64,000 nucleotides of DNA. Source: Neoceratodus forsteri. Taxonomy: Eukaryota; Chordata; Ceratodontiformes; Ceratodontidae. The position numbers were made by a program, and so were the translations under genes. Positions 1 to 10,912 of the stretch are shown here, in pieces. Position 1 is the stretch's first letter. Every line of letters begins with the position of its first letter. The stretch covers positions 492,703,501 through 492,767,500 of the forward strand of contig CM057451.1 in NCBI GenBank assembly GCA_016271365.2, written 5' to 3'. The notes beneath the pieces are model-generated. The model saw nothing but the letters and a program-made list of their open reading frames with translations. It was not told the DNA's origin and did no database searches.

Positions 1-260
1 TTATGTGACAGCTTAGGAGAGAAGCGGGTTGTGGAGGTGCGGCACTGTGGCAGTCAATGCTGGCACTGCATTGTTGGGTTTAGCTCAACCAATGCAGGGC
101 CAGTGTCCTGATGATGCTGGTTCTGCAGATTGCCACCAGCTTGTAAGGATTTCGCCGCTGCAATCAGGGGCCACCTCGTCATTGCAGTGTCAGCCATTCC
201 ACTGCAATGAGGGAGAGACCCGTCATTGCAGGGTGGTACCTTGCTTGGTGCAACATTACC
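1..260. repeat. Dispersed repeat P, copy 1 (left-truncated by window)
   Basis: This stretch matches 16,440-16,685 in the same orientation, with many substitutions and small indels. The best shared blocks are CGCTGCAATCAGGGGC followed by CCTCGTCATTGCAGTGTCAGC, and then CACTGCAATGAGGGAG / CATTGCAGGGTGG near the right end. It holds several short CTGCAATGA / TCATTGCAG motifs that are inverted with respect to each other. I see no protein in it and cannot name the family. It lies downstream of the hAT-like remnant on the minus strand and could be part of that element's 3' region. Confidence 0.65.
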
Positions 261-458
261 AGGCACATGGAGGTTCTATGCTGTCACCTCAGAGAGTTGA
301 TGTACCACTTGCACTAGACATACTGCATTCACCACCACCAGCACCACCAAAATTGCTACTCTCACCACCACTGGACAAGATTTCAAAATCATTATACTCT
401 TCCACCTCATCATGCCTATAGTAATCCTCTGCTGTTATTTCATCACTACTGCACACTT

Positions 459-1582
459 TTAATTTCCTACTTTCCTACATGATCTTGCAGCCATGGAAGG
501 GGATAACATGCTCATTATGGTTGATGACAAGGGTGAACGTCCCACTGTGGTATTAGCTGCCATCTTGTGCTGGGTCCACAGTGCCATGTGCCTGTTCTTA
601 AGATGTGTATGCTGTCCCCCTGTGCCCAGATGGCTCCCCTTTTTACCTCGCCTCACACACGCATGGCAAACCTGGCAGATTGCAACTGACTCATCATTTG
701 CATCTTGCACAAAAATATCCCAAAACAAGGGATTATGATCCTCTTCTTTTAACATGTCCCTGATGCTGCTCATTGGACTCCGTTTTTTTAAGCCCTGAAG
801 TGGGGTGTGTGTTACATGATTTTTCAGGCTGGACACACTTGGACTGCAACTGACCACCACGACTACCTATCGTTATTACTGGATCATCATCATCAACTGA
901 AACTGGTAAATCACAACTTTTTACGGGGGGGGGGGGTGTTAATGCAAACAGACCCAGACACAGCCACCTTGAATTTCTTTTTCTCTGGTTCCCAACAGGG
1001 GTCACTGACATCATTATCACATTCATCAACAACATCATCCACATCCACATCTTCAGCTTGGATGCTGGCATGTGGACTGCATGTTGCAACCACAGCAACA
1101 TCAGCATCATCAGATTCATCATCAACACCACCATCACCCGATATTGTTTCACCACAGTGTGAATAATTGCATGGCAAATCGGTGGCCTGAACCATGGTGG
1201 AAGAAACATGACACTGTATGTTATCATTGCCATGATGATCAGAATCCTCATGTTCGGTTACCAATGGGATGTTACTGGGGAGTATGACATCATCTACACT
1301 GTCACTCACTGCTTTACACTCAATTATATTTTTGGACATGGTCAACTGGTCAGAAGCGGAACTTGAGGTAGTAATACTCATACCATCAGCAACTGCACTA
1401 ACACCGCCAGCTGGGACAACATCATCTCCTCCAACTATGAGTGAAGCTACCGATTGTGCTGTAAAAAACACATCAGCAATCCACTTCTGCGACTGAGTAC
1501 TACCACACCCACAGACAGTCTTATCACTGGCAGCAGTGCCATGCTGAGAAACAGCTTTGCTTGCACATCTCTTTGCGGGCAT
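459..1582 (-). pseudogene. hAT-like transposase N-terminal part with BED zinc finger, frameshifted
   Basis: Read on the minus strand, the first frame runs from an ATG at 1,582 for about 220 codons. It contains a long Asp-rich segment (around 1,030-1,330) and a basic K-rich end. A run of C residues (minus strand) at about 927-937 breaks the frame, and further shifts near 790-910 lead into the frame ending at 459. That last frame carries a BED-type finger: WDIF at residues 47-50, C62-x2-C65, then HLGTGGQ and H86-x4-H91. BED fingers bind DNA and sit at the N-terminus of hAT transposases and of domesticated ZBED genes. The catalytic RNase-H-like core and the C-terminal dimerisation region are absent, so this is a dead remnant. 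A ZBED-like host gene is unlikely because of the frame breaks. Confidence 0.6.
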
Positions 1583-1620
1583 TTTGGGGGAGCAACAAGA
1601 ATATTCTAAACAAATTTAGC

Positions 1621-2457
1621 TTTTGAAACATTTACTCTGGGCCATTGGATATGAAGCCCAAAAAAAACAAACTGTGGCTTCAACAAGAGATACAGACACA
1701 AAGTCACAACAAGTTCAACAACATCTTAACTAACCAGTGGTGCTCAAGTCACAATACAATCCAGAAAAGAATACCTTCTGCCAGTTGGGGGGGGGGGGGA
1801 CACTGTGACTGCAGATTACAGTAACAGTGCAAAACCAAGATACCACAATGGCAGTACAAAAATCACGCAGGTGCAGTGCATAGCAGGTTCACATTGTTGT
1901 GCCTGCAATTACATTGTGGCACAATAAAAGATGTATTATTTGATGTCACGCACTGCACACACACTCACACACACCTTGTTTAAGCAAATTGAAAACTTCA
2001 GTAATATACCACCACGTATTTTAAACAACCTGAAATTATGCACTGCTGCACCAGGTCCACAACACAATCAGCAAAGAAATTTCAACAATTACTGAAAATA
2101 TTACTATGTGTACATTAACACTGTCATACAAGAAAAATATAACCAAAAAACAAAGAACCCCCTATTTCTCCAACTTAAATCTACCTACTCCACAGATACC
2201 CCCTTCCCAAAAGCACACTTCCACTGCCTGTCTCAGTACACAAACTGAATGTTGTACATTAATATTCAAAATCCACACACAAACAATAAATATTCAATGA
2301 TATGAGCACAGGAGGGTCTGCTACAATCGCTGCACTAAAGTTTCAGCAAATAAAATTACTCAAAAAGGCTTTTTTAACAGATTTTAGAGGGTTTGAATCA
2401 CTGAGAGCTCTCAGAGCAAACTGTCTCCTACAGGTACCTACACACACTACCCTGAAT
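1621..2457. other. No recognisable gene
   Basis: A-rich, low-complexity vertebrate intergenic DNA. It contains a G homopolymer near 1,787-1,799 and short CACA-rich runs around 1,950-1,975. No frame has family-like features. It may include the 5' flank of the BED/hAT remnant. Confidence 0.5.
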
Positions 2458-2458
2458 T

Positions 2459-2767
2459 AGGGATGAGCAGAACGATCTAGAGCCCATGTGACCTGCAATC
2501 CCATGAATCACTGCAAAATTCGCCTTTGGAGCTCACCAACAAGGCAAAGTGATGCGAAGTGCATTGATTTCAATGTATTTTGTCTTAAAATTAGTGGAGT
2601 AGTGGTTTGGGGAAGGTGGAATAACGCAAAGTCATTGCTTTCAATATACTTTGCATTCCTCATTTTAACACAAAGTACTATAGTTCGCATTGCGGAGTAT
2701 TTCATGGATTCCGCATTACTCCACGAATCACTTCACTGAGCGAATTGGGGCCATTTCGCCCACCACT
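2459..2767. mobile_element. MITE candidate (short non-autonomous DNA element)
   Basis: The left end begins TAGGGATGAGCAGAACG. The right end, read on the minus strand, begins TAGTGGTGGGCGAAATGG. These are similar imperfect inverted ends about 310 bp apart. Inside are repeated CATTGATTTCAATGTA / CATTGCTTTCAATATA motifs about 85 bp apart. There is no coding potential. I could not find a convincing target-site duplication, so the superfamily is not assigned. Confidence 0.4.
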
Positions 2768-3415
2768 ACCCACTGCCTTCTGATCTTCCAGTCTCAGAGG
2801 CCAGTGTGCATGCTATTTTTGCATCTTTCATTTATTAGTTTTAACACAAATTCTCGCAGACTTTTTTCTGACCACCTGATGGAATCTTAAATGAGTTACA
2901 TAAATGTTATTATTTTCTTCAAGGCCCTGACCCTGCAACTAATAACACTCTCAGTGTATCATATTATAAAATGAGAAAAAAAACAGCCTTCTGTTTCCAG
3001 TGCTTGCCTCTAACCTGTAATACAGAAAGGAATGTCAGCTAATGAACTGGAATTCCACTGTCTGTAATCTGACACTGAGTCTGACTTTAGTTTTCACAAA
3101 AAACAAAAGGAAATTAATTAACCCCTAGGTTGCAGAACAAAATAGAACAAATCTGTTGGACTGAGCTGGACAGATGATAGAAACAGCAGTTTAAAAGTTT
3201 TTTGTTAATATCCTGAGAAGTCCTGAGGTACAATACAGTAGCATCCCCCCTTCCCCTTCAGATGCCTTTAACATAGAACAACAAATAACAAAAATCAAAA
3301 GGGGAGTGCACTACTTTGCAGCTGTGGAGGAATTTATACAAATGTCTAAAACAGAAGTTCTAGGAAAAGCCATTTTTAGAGCTACAGATGACAGAACGGC
3401 TGTGGGCTCTGCCCA
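2768..3415. other. No recognisable gene
   Basis: AT-rich intergenic sequence. No open frame, array or terminal repeat is evident before the CR1 homology begins near 3,430. Confidence 0.5.
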
Positions 3416-3429
3416 CAGCCCTTAAAACT

Positions 3430-4870
3430 GGTACCATCACTGATCCCTGAGGAACTCAGCTGGTCACCTTGCCTTCATTGTACTGAACTCTGTTTACCAC
3501 TACCATCTGTGTCCTCTCCGCTAACCAGTTTTTTACCCAGGTTACTGCCTCATTACCCACCTCCAAAGTTACCCAACTTGTCTACCACTGTCCCATGTGG
3601 AACAGTGTCAAAAGCCTTGCTGAAAGCCAGGTAGGCCACATCCAGTGCTTCTCCCTGTCCCAAGTCTTTGTTCACCAAATGGTGAGATGAGTAAGCACTC
3701 TTGGATGTCCCCCATCTGAACCCATATCTTTGTTCACTTTTATGTCACCAAGTGGTGTCAGGACTCTCGCCATATAAAACTGACTAGTGCCCATTTACCT
3801 CTCATCAAAGCTGCTGCTGCCTTTCTGAGGTCCCTCCTCTTGCACTTCTATCATTAACACTGAATTGAAGTACCTGTTCAAGATGTTTACTGTGTCTTGA
3901 TACCCCTCCATACAATAACCCCCCCAACCATAGAATCCATCCCTTTGTCTGTCATTTGTTGGTAAAATACCAAAAAAATGCCTTGTCCCCTTTTGATACT
4001 CCAAGATCTATCCTTCCCTTGGTTTGTGCCTCCTTCCATATTGCTTTGACTGCCTCCCTTTATTTTCCCTGAAACACTTCCCTAACCTTCTCTCTCTCTG
4101 GCTCTTCTTATACATTCTGAAGGCCACTCTTTTACACTTAACCTTTTCTGCTACCTCTTTCAAGAACCACAGTGCTCTCCTCTTTCTGTTACTTTTGCTT
4201 ACTTGCTTGACATAGAGATTTGTTGCTGTCACTGTGCCCTCTTTTACTTTGTCCCACCCCCCGGTCATCTCCCCCTGCTATGTCATTAATAAGGCATTCT
4301 CCCCACTTGGTAAAATAAGCCCTCCTGAAGTCCAGGACCAGTGCCATTGTGTGGCTGGATTACTCAGCTCTTCTTATATTATGTTGAAGTACACTGTACT
4401 ATGATCACTGGCCCCCAGATGGCTTCCCACCTTGACTTTTGTAATATTGTCCCTGTTAGAGAGCACCAGGTCCACTATTGCCCCATTGTGAGTGGGTTCA
4501 CTGACTAGTTGCCAAAGGAATGCCCCCTGCAAGGAGTCCAGGATGTCCCTACTTCTTTCTGAAGCTACATGAGTGAGGCTACAATCTACATTTGGCAGAC
4601 TGAAGTCACCACCAGCAATGCCTCCCCATTTTATGCCATTTTGCCAATAGCCTATAATATTAAGCTATGTAATTCCTCCCCTTGTGATGGAGGCCTCCAG
4701 ATCACACCTGTCTGAATAGGGGCTATGTTTCCTGACTGGAGGGTGACCCACAGCCCTCTCACCTCAGTTACGTATACTTTTATTGCTTTAATACAAGTGT
4801 GTATGTTTCTAGGAATGTATGTTCTGAAGGACTGTGCATGGACAACACTGGGGGTGGGGCTTGTCATTCA
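3430..4870 (-). mobile_element. Old CR1 LINE fragment: endonuclease to RT core
   Basis: On the minus strand, translated pieces follow CR1 ORF2 order from right to left. At 4,652-4,867 there is an endonuclease piece reading LWVTLQSGN...TGVIWRPPSQGEEL. At 4,008-4,268 lies the linker (RKRRALWFLKEVAEKVKCKRVAF). At 3,795-4,004 the frame retains the segment that gives NRYFNSV before the RT. At about 3,580-3,640 the RT 'AFSKAFDTVPHG' segment is recognisable. It is heavily broken by stops and indels and lacks the CR1 5' and 3' ends. Its wording resembles subfamily B (31.4-36.6 kb) at least as much as subfamily A. Confidence 0.8.
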
Positions 4871-6019
4871 GCCACAGGCAGAGGAAAAAACATGAGTAAT
4901 GCCAAAGAAAACAAGTCTTGCAAATAGGTACCTTTTCAGAAGTAATCAGCATCTGTGAAATGTTCTGAGAAAAAAATATTATGCTTCTTTGGTTCAAATG
5001 CATCAGGATTGACATCATCACAATTCAGAGCCATATTCCACTGCCTTCTCAATGGCTCCATGGAAGGCAAATGATGGTAGCTAATTTTATGCCCATGCTT
5101 TGCTTTTCCAGATGTGTTGCACAACCTGTCACCATACAAGATGGCATTTTGTCTACTGCTGTTATAAAACAGTACAGTGACACAGAATAAAGAATATAAA
5201 ACATGATGCCAACAAATAAAGGCTTATAAAACAAAAACTGGACTAAGTGCTGATAAATAAATAAGAAGTCATTTTATGTAGGTTTGAAAAAATGTGTTTC
5301 ACAATTTCAGTATCACTGCTGGTTTGCCTACTCAAAACTTTACCGCACAACATGACTTAGAGCACAGGAGAATGAAAGGCTAGACCAGTGTGGGAGAAAC
5401 AAGAGTGTGTAGTGACAGGAGAATGTGAGTCTCCAGACGGGAGTGTGTGCATATTGACACAATGTGCACGAGCACAGTGCTCACTTCTGGTCGAGGTCCA
5501 GAAATGGTGCTCCCCTCTCCTGAATATGTGCCTGCATTGCATTAGAAACCTAAAAGAAAAGAAAGTGAAGCTTAGTATAAAACTGTACCTTGATATTCTG
5601 CTGAATGACTGTTTGGACATCCAGGGTTGGAGTTTGGAGGGATTTGGAGAGCTTTCTTTTAACCCCTGTTTGGTCCTGGGTCACAGCTGGTATTGAGCTT
5701 TAGCTCAATGTGCCACTCCCAGACTATAACAATTCTAAAATAAATAAATGAAACTAAAGAGTTAGGTGAGTACTGCCAAGCAGCTCCTTTACAAACATTT
5801 TTGGACCTCCCAGCATTTGCTAGAGGCAGCTAAATGGCATCTTAATCATGTTTCTCTTACTTAATCAAAGAAGAGTAATAATAGCTGGAAGGGACTGAGC
5901 TAGTAAAGTGGTGCTCAAAGTACTGGGATCAACTCAGGTCCTCTCATTTTGAGTCTTGTTGTTTGCAAACTGCCTTTTTAGGTTATAAAGCCTGCTCCAT
6001 AGAGTTTCCTTGATGCCAC
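4871..6019. other. No recognisable gene
   Basis: Mixed AT-rich sequence. A plus-strand frame at 5,388-5,696 is open for 102 codons but has no recognisable domain. An A-rich tail (AAATAAATAAATG) at about 5,740-5,750 could be the end of an old SINE. Nothing here is firmly assignable. Confidence 0.4.
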
Positions 6020-6917
6020 TGTGACCGGGAGCTCCTGCCACTCTTGAAGACTGACCTTTTCTTAAATCTGTTGCAACAGTTCTTCTATTCCTAAGCATAA
6101 TCTATCCTTTACTATTTCTAGTCCATAAGGTTGGCCACCTGTGGGCACCCCCTTCTCCCTCTCTTGACTATGCTACAGTGTCCTCTTTAATTTTCATTTT
6201 ACCCTCTCAGGTCCTCGTACAGGGAGGTTATTGTGGTGACTTCAGAGTATATGTAAAACAGGTTATGTTTATTGTTGTTGGACTTAGAATGTAATAGCAC
6301 TATGTTATAAAATACTGTGATGTATATACTTTATGTTTGTGAAACCTGTAAATCTTGAAAATACCATGGCACTTGGTGTTTTGATAATGCTAAAAAGTAC
6401 TAGAAGACTATTATATAAATTAAGCTAGTTGTGTTATTTAAAATGCATGTATATTGTTGTAAACTTAAGTAAGAAATGTCATGATGATTTGCGTATATCC
6501 CATGATGCACTGCATTATGGAAATAGGTATGATGTTGTATTTCTTTGAAACTTGATTTGTTGCCAATGCCCTTTTGAGTAACCCTTCTTTCAGTGATTCT
6601 GCATTGAGGTTCTTTGTTTATAGCTTGTTTTGTTTTTTATTTCTTTTTGAGCCCCCACTATGCAAGCAAATGGGGCTTGCATAGGGGTTATGGCTACAGC
6701 TCTACTAGTAAATTGGATCAGAGATCAGTGTCGGTAGGTGCTGGCTAAGTGCAGAGAAAGGACAGTCATAGACTGTTGCTGCAAACTGATGTACTGAAGA
6801 AGGAATATGGCATTGTAGAAGCTTATTTCTTGTATTTTAAATAAACATCATACAGAGATTGTGTGTTGAACCTGAAGCTCGGTGTCTGGTCCATTTGTTA
6901 TCCCACAACCCTCCATA
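6020..6917 (+). repeat. Left LTR of non-autonomous LTR element
   Basis: This 898-bp direct repeat is matched by 8,673-10,010 once the SINE there is removed. It starts TGTGACCGGGAGCTC and ends CCCTCCATA, where the right copy ends CCCTCCACA, so ancestral TG...CA ends are likely. A polyadenylation signal AATAAA lies at 6,840-6,845, about 70 bp before the end, as expected for an LTR. The flank GCCAC at 6,015-6,019 pairs with GCCAT at 10,011-10,015 as a 5-bp target duplication with one change. Polarity is set by the primer-binding-like site just after it. Confidence 0.88.
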
Positions 6918-8672
6918 GACTTGGTGTTAGAAGTGGGATAACTTGCTGGAAGTGTCTGGACTGGCTGAAGAGGGACATTTTCTGGTGGATATCACCCAGA
7001 TATCCCAGGTGGACCGATGCACCAGGAGTTGCCAGAGGAGAACCTGGAGAAGAAAGTCTGTAGAGTTCTGACCAGAACCATGGCTGACAGACAGAGAGAA
7101 GCTACTGCCTGGACTGGATCTGAAAGCTCGGAGGAAGGCCAAGCCTGAAGAAGATGAAGAGATGCAGGTCGAGGTAGACTGGAGGTGCGAGAGACAACAC
7201 CCAGGAGGTGGATACCCTGATGAGGATGACCCACTGGACAAGTGGGAAATGGCTGGAGGCAGACCGACTACACAGAGAGGTGGAACACTGGTTCCAGGTG
7301 CTTAACAGGTTCCTACTAGAGAGCTTGGACAAAGAGTTGGAGGAGGATTTTTTGTGGGCTCAGTTTGAGGAGGACCCCCTGACTGAGCAGGATATTCCTT
7401 TGTTTCCTGTGTTCCCAGGATGTTACCTGTTAGAGGCCAGAGATGCAAGTATGGAACTGAATGTGACACCCCAGGTAAGACTGTGCCTAGTGATATTGTG
7501 CTGGGGTTGAAGACTCCAAGCAAGTAAGAAGAAGCCTATGAGGCTGAAGGGACTTTTCTTGTATTGATGCAGCTAAATCTATTAACAGTATTGACTGAGG
7601 TATACTGCATGCTAAAAATACTAATATTGTCAAACTGTTACAATATGTTAAAGTTAAGGAGGGCAGAGAACATTTAAAAAAAATGTCACCCTTGGAAAAA
7701 GGCAAACTCTCACATAGGTTACCACGTATTAAATGGTAACAGATGGCTGAAATAGTACAGTGATTAGAAGGATGTTTACTAAGACACCCCAGAGTTAAAA
7801 GGTTTAGGAACTTGCTGTTTAACTTTGCAGGGTATTCAGCATGAGAGGTTCATTGGGGTCCTGTAGGTTTCTGTAGAGACCTGCCTGAGGATAAGATGAC
7901 CAAGGATGTGGGGTCATAGGTTATAAAAGGTTGAAACAGGAGAGTAGAAACTACTATTGCTCCTTCCATTTTCCTGCAGGCACTTTGTGTAAGACAGAGG
8001 GGTCAAGTTAGTTGCAGGCAAGGCCAGATGTGGCTCTGCAGTGGTCCCTTTCAGTAGGCAAAAGTATAGCAAGTTTAGTCAGGGGCGGACCTGATGTAAA
8101 AGAAAGAGGTACCCAAGGGCAGACAAGGAGTCTGAGGTGGTACATGTGTTTTATTCTTTTCTGAGTGAAAATCTACAAAGGAGAAGTGGGTGGAAAATGG
8201 ATTGGAACCTGTGCTGGGGTAACACCTTGTGTGTCTACCCTCAGGTGTCTATATCTGTAACAAGTGAAATGAATCAAGAGTCATAGTGGGTTTATGTAGA
8301 GGGATTGAACCTAGGTCTTGGCCCCTGCTTAAAACTGATTTGTCTGGTGGGGTTGGAGCAGGTAGTTACTCACCCCAGAAAAAGTCTTTCTATGGTACTG
8401 GACTTTACAGCTGTCCAGATTTTTGGTTAAGAAATATAATGGACTTTCCCTGAAAGGAGATGAGACAGTACTGTTAGTCTCTGTTGAGAAGTGTGTTTAT
8501 GCCTCAGGGTGAAGAATGATGACATCCACCATGTTTATGATAGAATGTTTATTGTTAATAGGGACCCTGAGACAGAGCTTCTGAAGATAGATGGCAGAAG
8601 CTCCATCCCTTCCTGGGACAGGAAGGTGGAAAGCAGTCTGCAATAACTGCTTCCCTCTTAAGGTGAGGGATA
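6918..8672 (+). mobile_element. Internal region of non-autonomous LTR element
   Basis: The 1,755 bp between the LTRs is too short for gag-pol, and I see no protease, reverse transcriptase or integrase motif. Right after the left LTR is CTTGGTGTTAGAAGTGGGAT (6,920-6,939), shaped like a tRNA primer-binding site. Short acidic, Glu/Asp-rich frames follow. One begins at 7,154 and another at 7,208-7,510 (EVEHWFQVLNRFLLESLD, then LEEDF). They look like a decayed gag-like product joined by frameshift. CCCCAGGTAAGACTG at about 7,471 resembles a splice donor. The purine-rich AAGGTGAGGGATA just before 8,673 is the probable polypurine tract. Mobilisation would need an autonomous partner. Confidence 0.75.
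6920..6939 (+). promoter_or_regulatory. Primer-binding-site-like motif
   Basis: CTTGGTGTTAGAAGTGGGAT starts two bases after the inferred LTR end. Its position and its TGGTGTnAGAAGTGGG form match tRNA-primed binding sites of gypsy-like elements. The exact tRNA was not determined. Confidence 0.6.
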
Positions 8673-10010
8673 TGTGACTGGGACCTCCTGCCACTCTTGA
8701 GGACTGACCTTTTCTTAAATCTGTTGCAACAGTTCCTCTATTCATAAGCTAATCTATCCTTTACTATTTCTAGTCCTTAAGGTTGGCCACCTGTGGGCAC
8801 CCCCTTCTCCATCTCTTGACTATGCTACTGTGTCCTCTTTAATTTTCATTTTTCCCTCTTAGGTCTTTGTACAGGAAGGTTATTGTGGTGACTTCAGAAT
8901 ATATGTAAAGCAGGTTGTGTTTATTGTTGTTGGATTTAGTGTGAAATAGCACTATGTTGTAAAATACCTTGATGTATATACTTTATGTTTATGAAACCTG
9001 TAAATCTTGAAAATACCATGGCACTTGGTGTTTTGATAATGGTAAAAAGTACTAGGTGACTATTATAGAAATTAAGCTAGTTGTGTTATTTAAAATGCAT
9101 GTATATTGTAAACTTAAGTAAGAAATGTCATGATGATTTGTATATATCGTCAGTGTCAGTGGCTCAGTAGGTAGCACACTCGCCTCTGAGGCCGGGAGAT
9201 CAGAGGGCTGTGGGTTCAGTTCCCACATCTGGCACTTGGGTTAATATCCCAGTACTGACACTGTAGTGCATCATGAGAGGGGTGCTGCACTTCTGAGGTG
9301 CCGTCTTTTGGATGAGGCGTTAAACCGAGGTCCCATCTGCCTGGATTGGTGGTAGTTCAGGTGGATGTTAAAGATCCATGGCACTTATCGAAAAGAGTAG
9401 GGAATTTCCCGGTGTCTAGTAAATTTCCCTCATTCACTAAAAATACCACCAACAGCTTAATCTGGTTCAAGGTCAGTTGGCATTCATCTGTATCCCCCTC
9501 CCCCGGGCCGTGCCTGAAAATAGGCAGGATTTGTCTAGTGCACTTACCCGGTCAACAAAAGCTAAATAAATAAATAAAAATAAAAATATATCCCGTGATG
9601 CATTGCATTATGGAAATAGGTATGATGTTGTATTTCTTTGAAACTTGATTTGTTGCCAATTCCCCAGGGGGTAACCCTTCTTTCAGTGATTCTGCATTGA
9701 GGTTCTTTGCTTATAGCTTGTTTTGTTTTTTTTTCCTTTTGAGCCCCCACTATGCAAGCAAATAGAGCCTGCATAGGGGTTATGGCTACAGCTCAACTTG
9801 AAAATTGGATCAGAGATCAGTGTCGGTAGATTCTGGCTAAGTGCAGAGAAAGGACAGTCATAGTCTGTTGCTGCAAACTGATGTACTGAAGAAGGAATAT
9901 GGCATTACAGAAGCTTATTTCTTGTATTTTGAATAAACATCATGCAGAGATTGTGTGTTGAACCTGAAGCTCTGTGTCTGGTTCATCTGTTATCCCACAA
10001 CCCCTCCACA
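8673..10010 (+). repeat. Right LTR, interrupted by a SINE
   Basis: Starts TGTGACTGGGACCTC and ends CCCTCCACA. It aligns along its whole length with 6,020-6,917, apart from a 444-bp insertion (9,149-9,592 including the duplicated target). Removing this leaves 894 bp against 898 bp. AATAAA is at 9,932-9,937. The flanking GCCAT at 10,011-10,015 is the target duplication. The two LTRs carry scattered single-base differences, so the insertion is not recent. Confidence 0.88.
9149..9585 (+). mobile_element. tRNA-headed SINE inserted in the right LTR
   Basis: The head has A-box-like TGGCTCAGTAGG (about 9,161) and B-box-like GGTTCAGTTCC (about 9,212), as in RNA polymerase III SINE promoters. The body contains TTTTGGATGAGGCGTTAAAC and ATGGCACTTATCGAAAAGAG, blocks found in widespread vertebrate V-SINE/HE1-type SINEs. 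The tail is CCTGAAAATAGGCA...CAACAAAAGCTAAATAAATA. It is bounded by ATATATC at 9,142-9,148 and 9,586-9,592, a perfect 7-bp duplication of LTR sequence. A second, older copy of the body is at 28,765-29,060. Confidence 0.85.
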
Positions 10011-10089
10011 GCCATGTTTTTCATTTTTGGTTTTCTGACAACATATTTACTTGGAATAGCCCACCTGAGATGTAGCATCTCATTTACAG

Positions 10090-10255
10090 TATGGTCCTGC
10101 TTCTGATTAATGTTACAGCAGGGAGGGACTAAGACACAGGGTGGTCAAGAAACAGAGTCACACAGTGAGCCAGAGAAATAGCTGGCTGTGGTGGGATGGG
10201 AACCTATGAGCTCCTGTTTCACGGTGTGGTGCTTAAATCACAAGGCCACATGGCA
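10090..10255 (-). mobile_element. Old CORE-SINE/MIR-like element
   Basis: Read on the minus strand it gives a tRNA-like start (GTGGCCTTGTGATTTAAGCA), then GGTTCCCATCCCACC in the B-box position, then CTCACTGTGTGACTCTG, the characteristic MIR-like 'cTGTGTGACc' block. It is similar in design to the copy at 15,722-15,960. There is no clear tail or target duplication. Confidence 0.5.
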
Positions 10256-10540
10256 TTCTCAATACATTGGCCTTAAAGCAGCAGCATTTGTTAATCTGCA
10301 ATCATATTCACCATGTAGGTGTTTAGCAAAAAAGTATTTACGAGATCTTTAGATTCACAGTCAGTGAATTTTAACTCCTTCAGACAGTTAAAAATCAGTT
10401 TTTGTAAGAATTTGTGTACAAGATTTAAAATACATTGTAATTCTGGACTGATATATCAGTCCATGGCAGAGGAAGGGTTAATGACTCAAGTCATTAAGGA
10501 TGACCCACTATCTAAAAGTTTCTTCTCTTGAGGGTACCTT

Positions 10541-10912
10541 TCAACTGTACATTAGAGTTGTACATAATGTGGAATTTCCACTGTTGGAATTTGTGCGGAA
10601 TGGCAGTTCCAGTTCTGAACTGCTTTTCAGAATTTCTTTGTGAATTACATGGAATTCCAAAAAGCATTTCTACGTGAACCACTGAATGCATTTTTTTGTA
10701 GTATATAAACCATGAAATAATTTTCCACAGATTGCAGAAATGGAAACTCAGATTTTGTAAACTGCAGATAACAAATCCACAAAAAATTGAACTTTCGAAA
10801 TTTTGCAATTCTACTACTGACAGAATTCCCACAGAGTTAGGCAGATTTTTTTTTTAAATTCTACAGAATCCCTTTCTGTCAGAATTTGAAAATTCAGCAC
10901 AGCACTACTGTG
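10541..10912. mobile_element. MITE candidate, AT-rich
   Basis: The left end reads TAGAGTTGTACATAATGTGG. The right end on the minus strand reads TAGTGCTGTGCTGAATTTTC, giving loosely matching inverted ends. The interior repeats GGAATTT / AAATTCC motifs that could fold back. The flanks CTGTACAT and CTGTGTTT share 5 of 8 positions, compatible with a worn 8-bp duplication. There is no coding sequence. Confidence 0.35.

Noticed and set aside
2459..2767. Confident assignment of this MITE to a superfamily from its ends
   Set aside because: Flanks give no matching 2-, 3- or 8-bp target duplication, so the superfamily is left open.
5388..5696. 102-codon frame as a small host gene
   Set aside because: No recognisable domain, splice context or repeat homology; length expected by chance in a 64-kb window.
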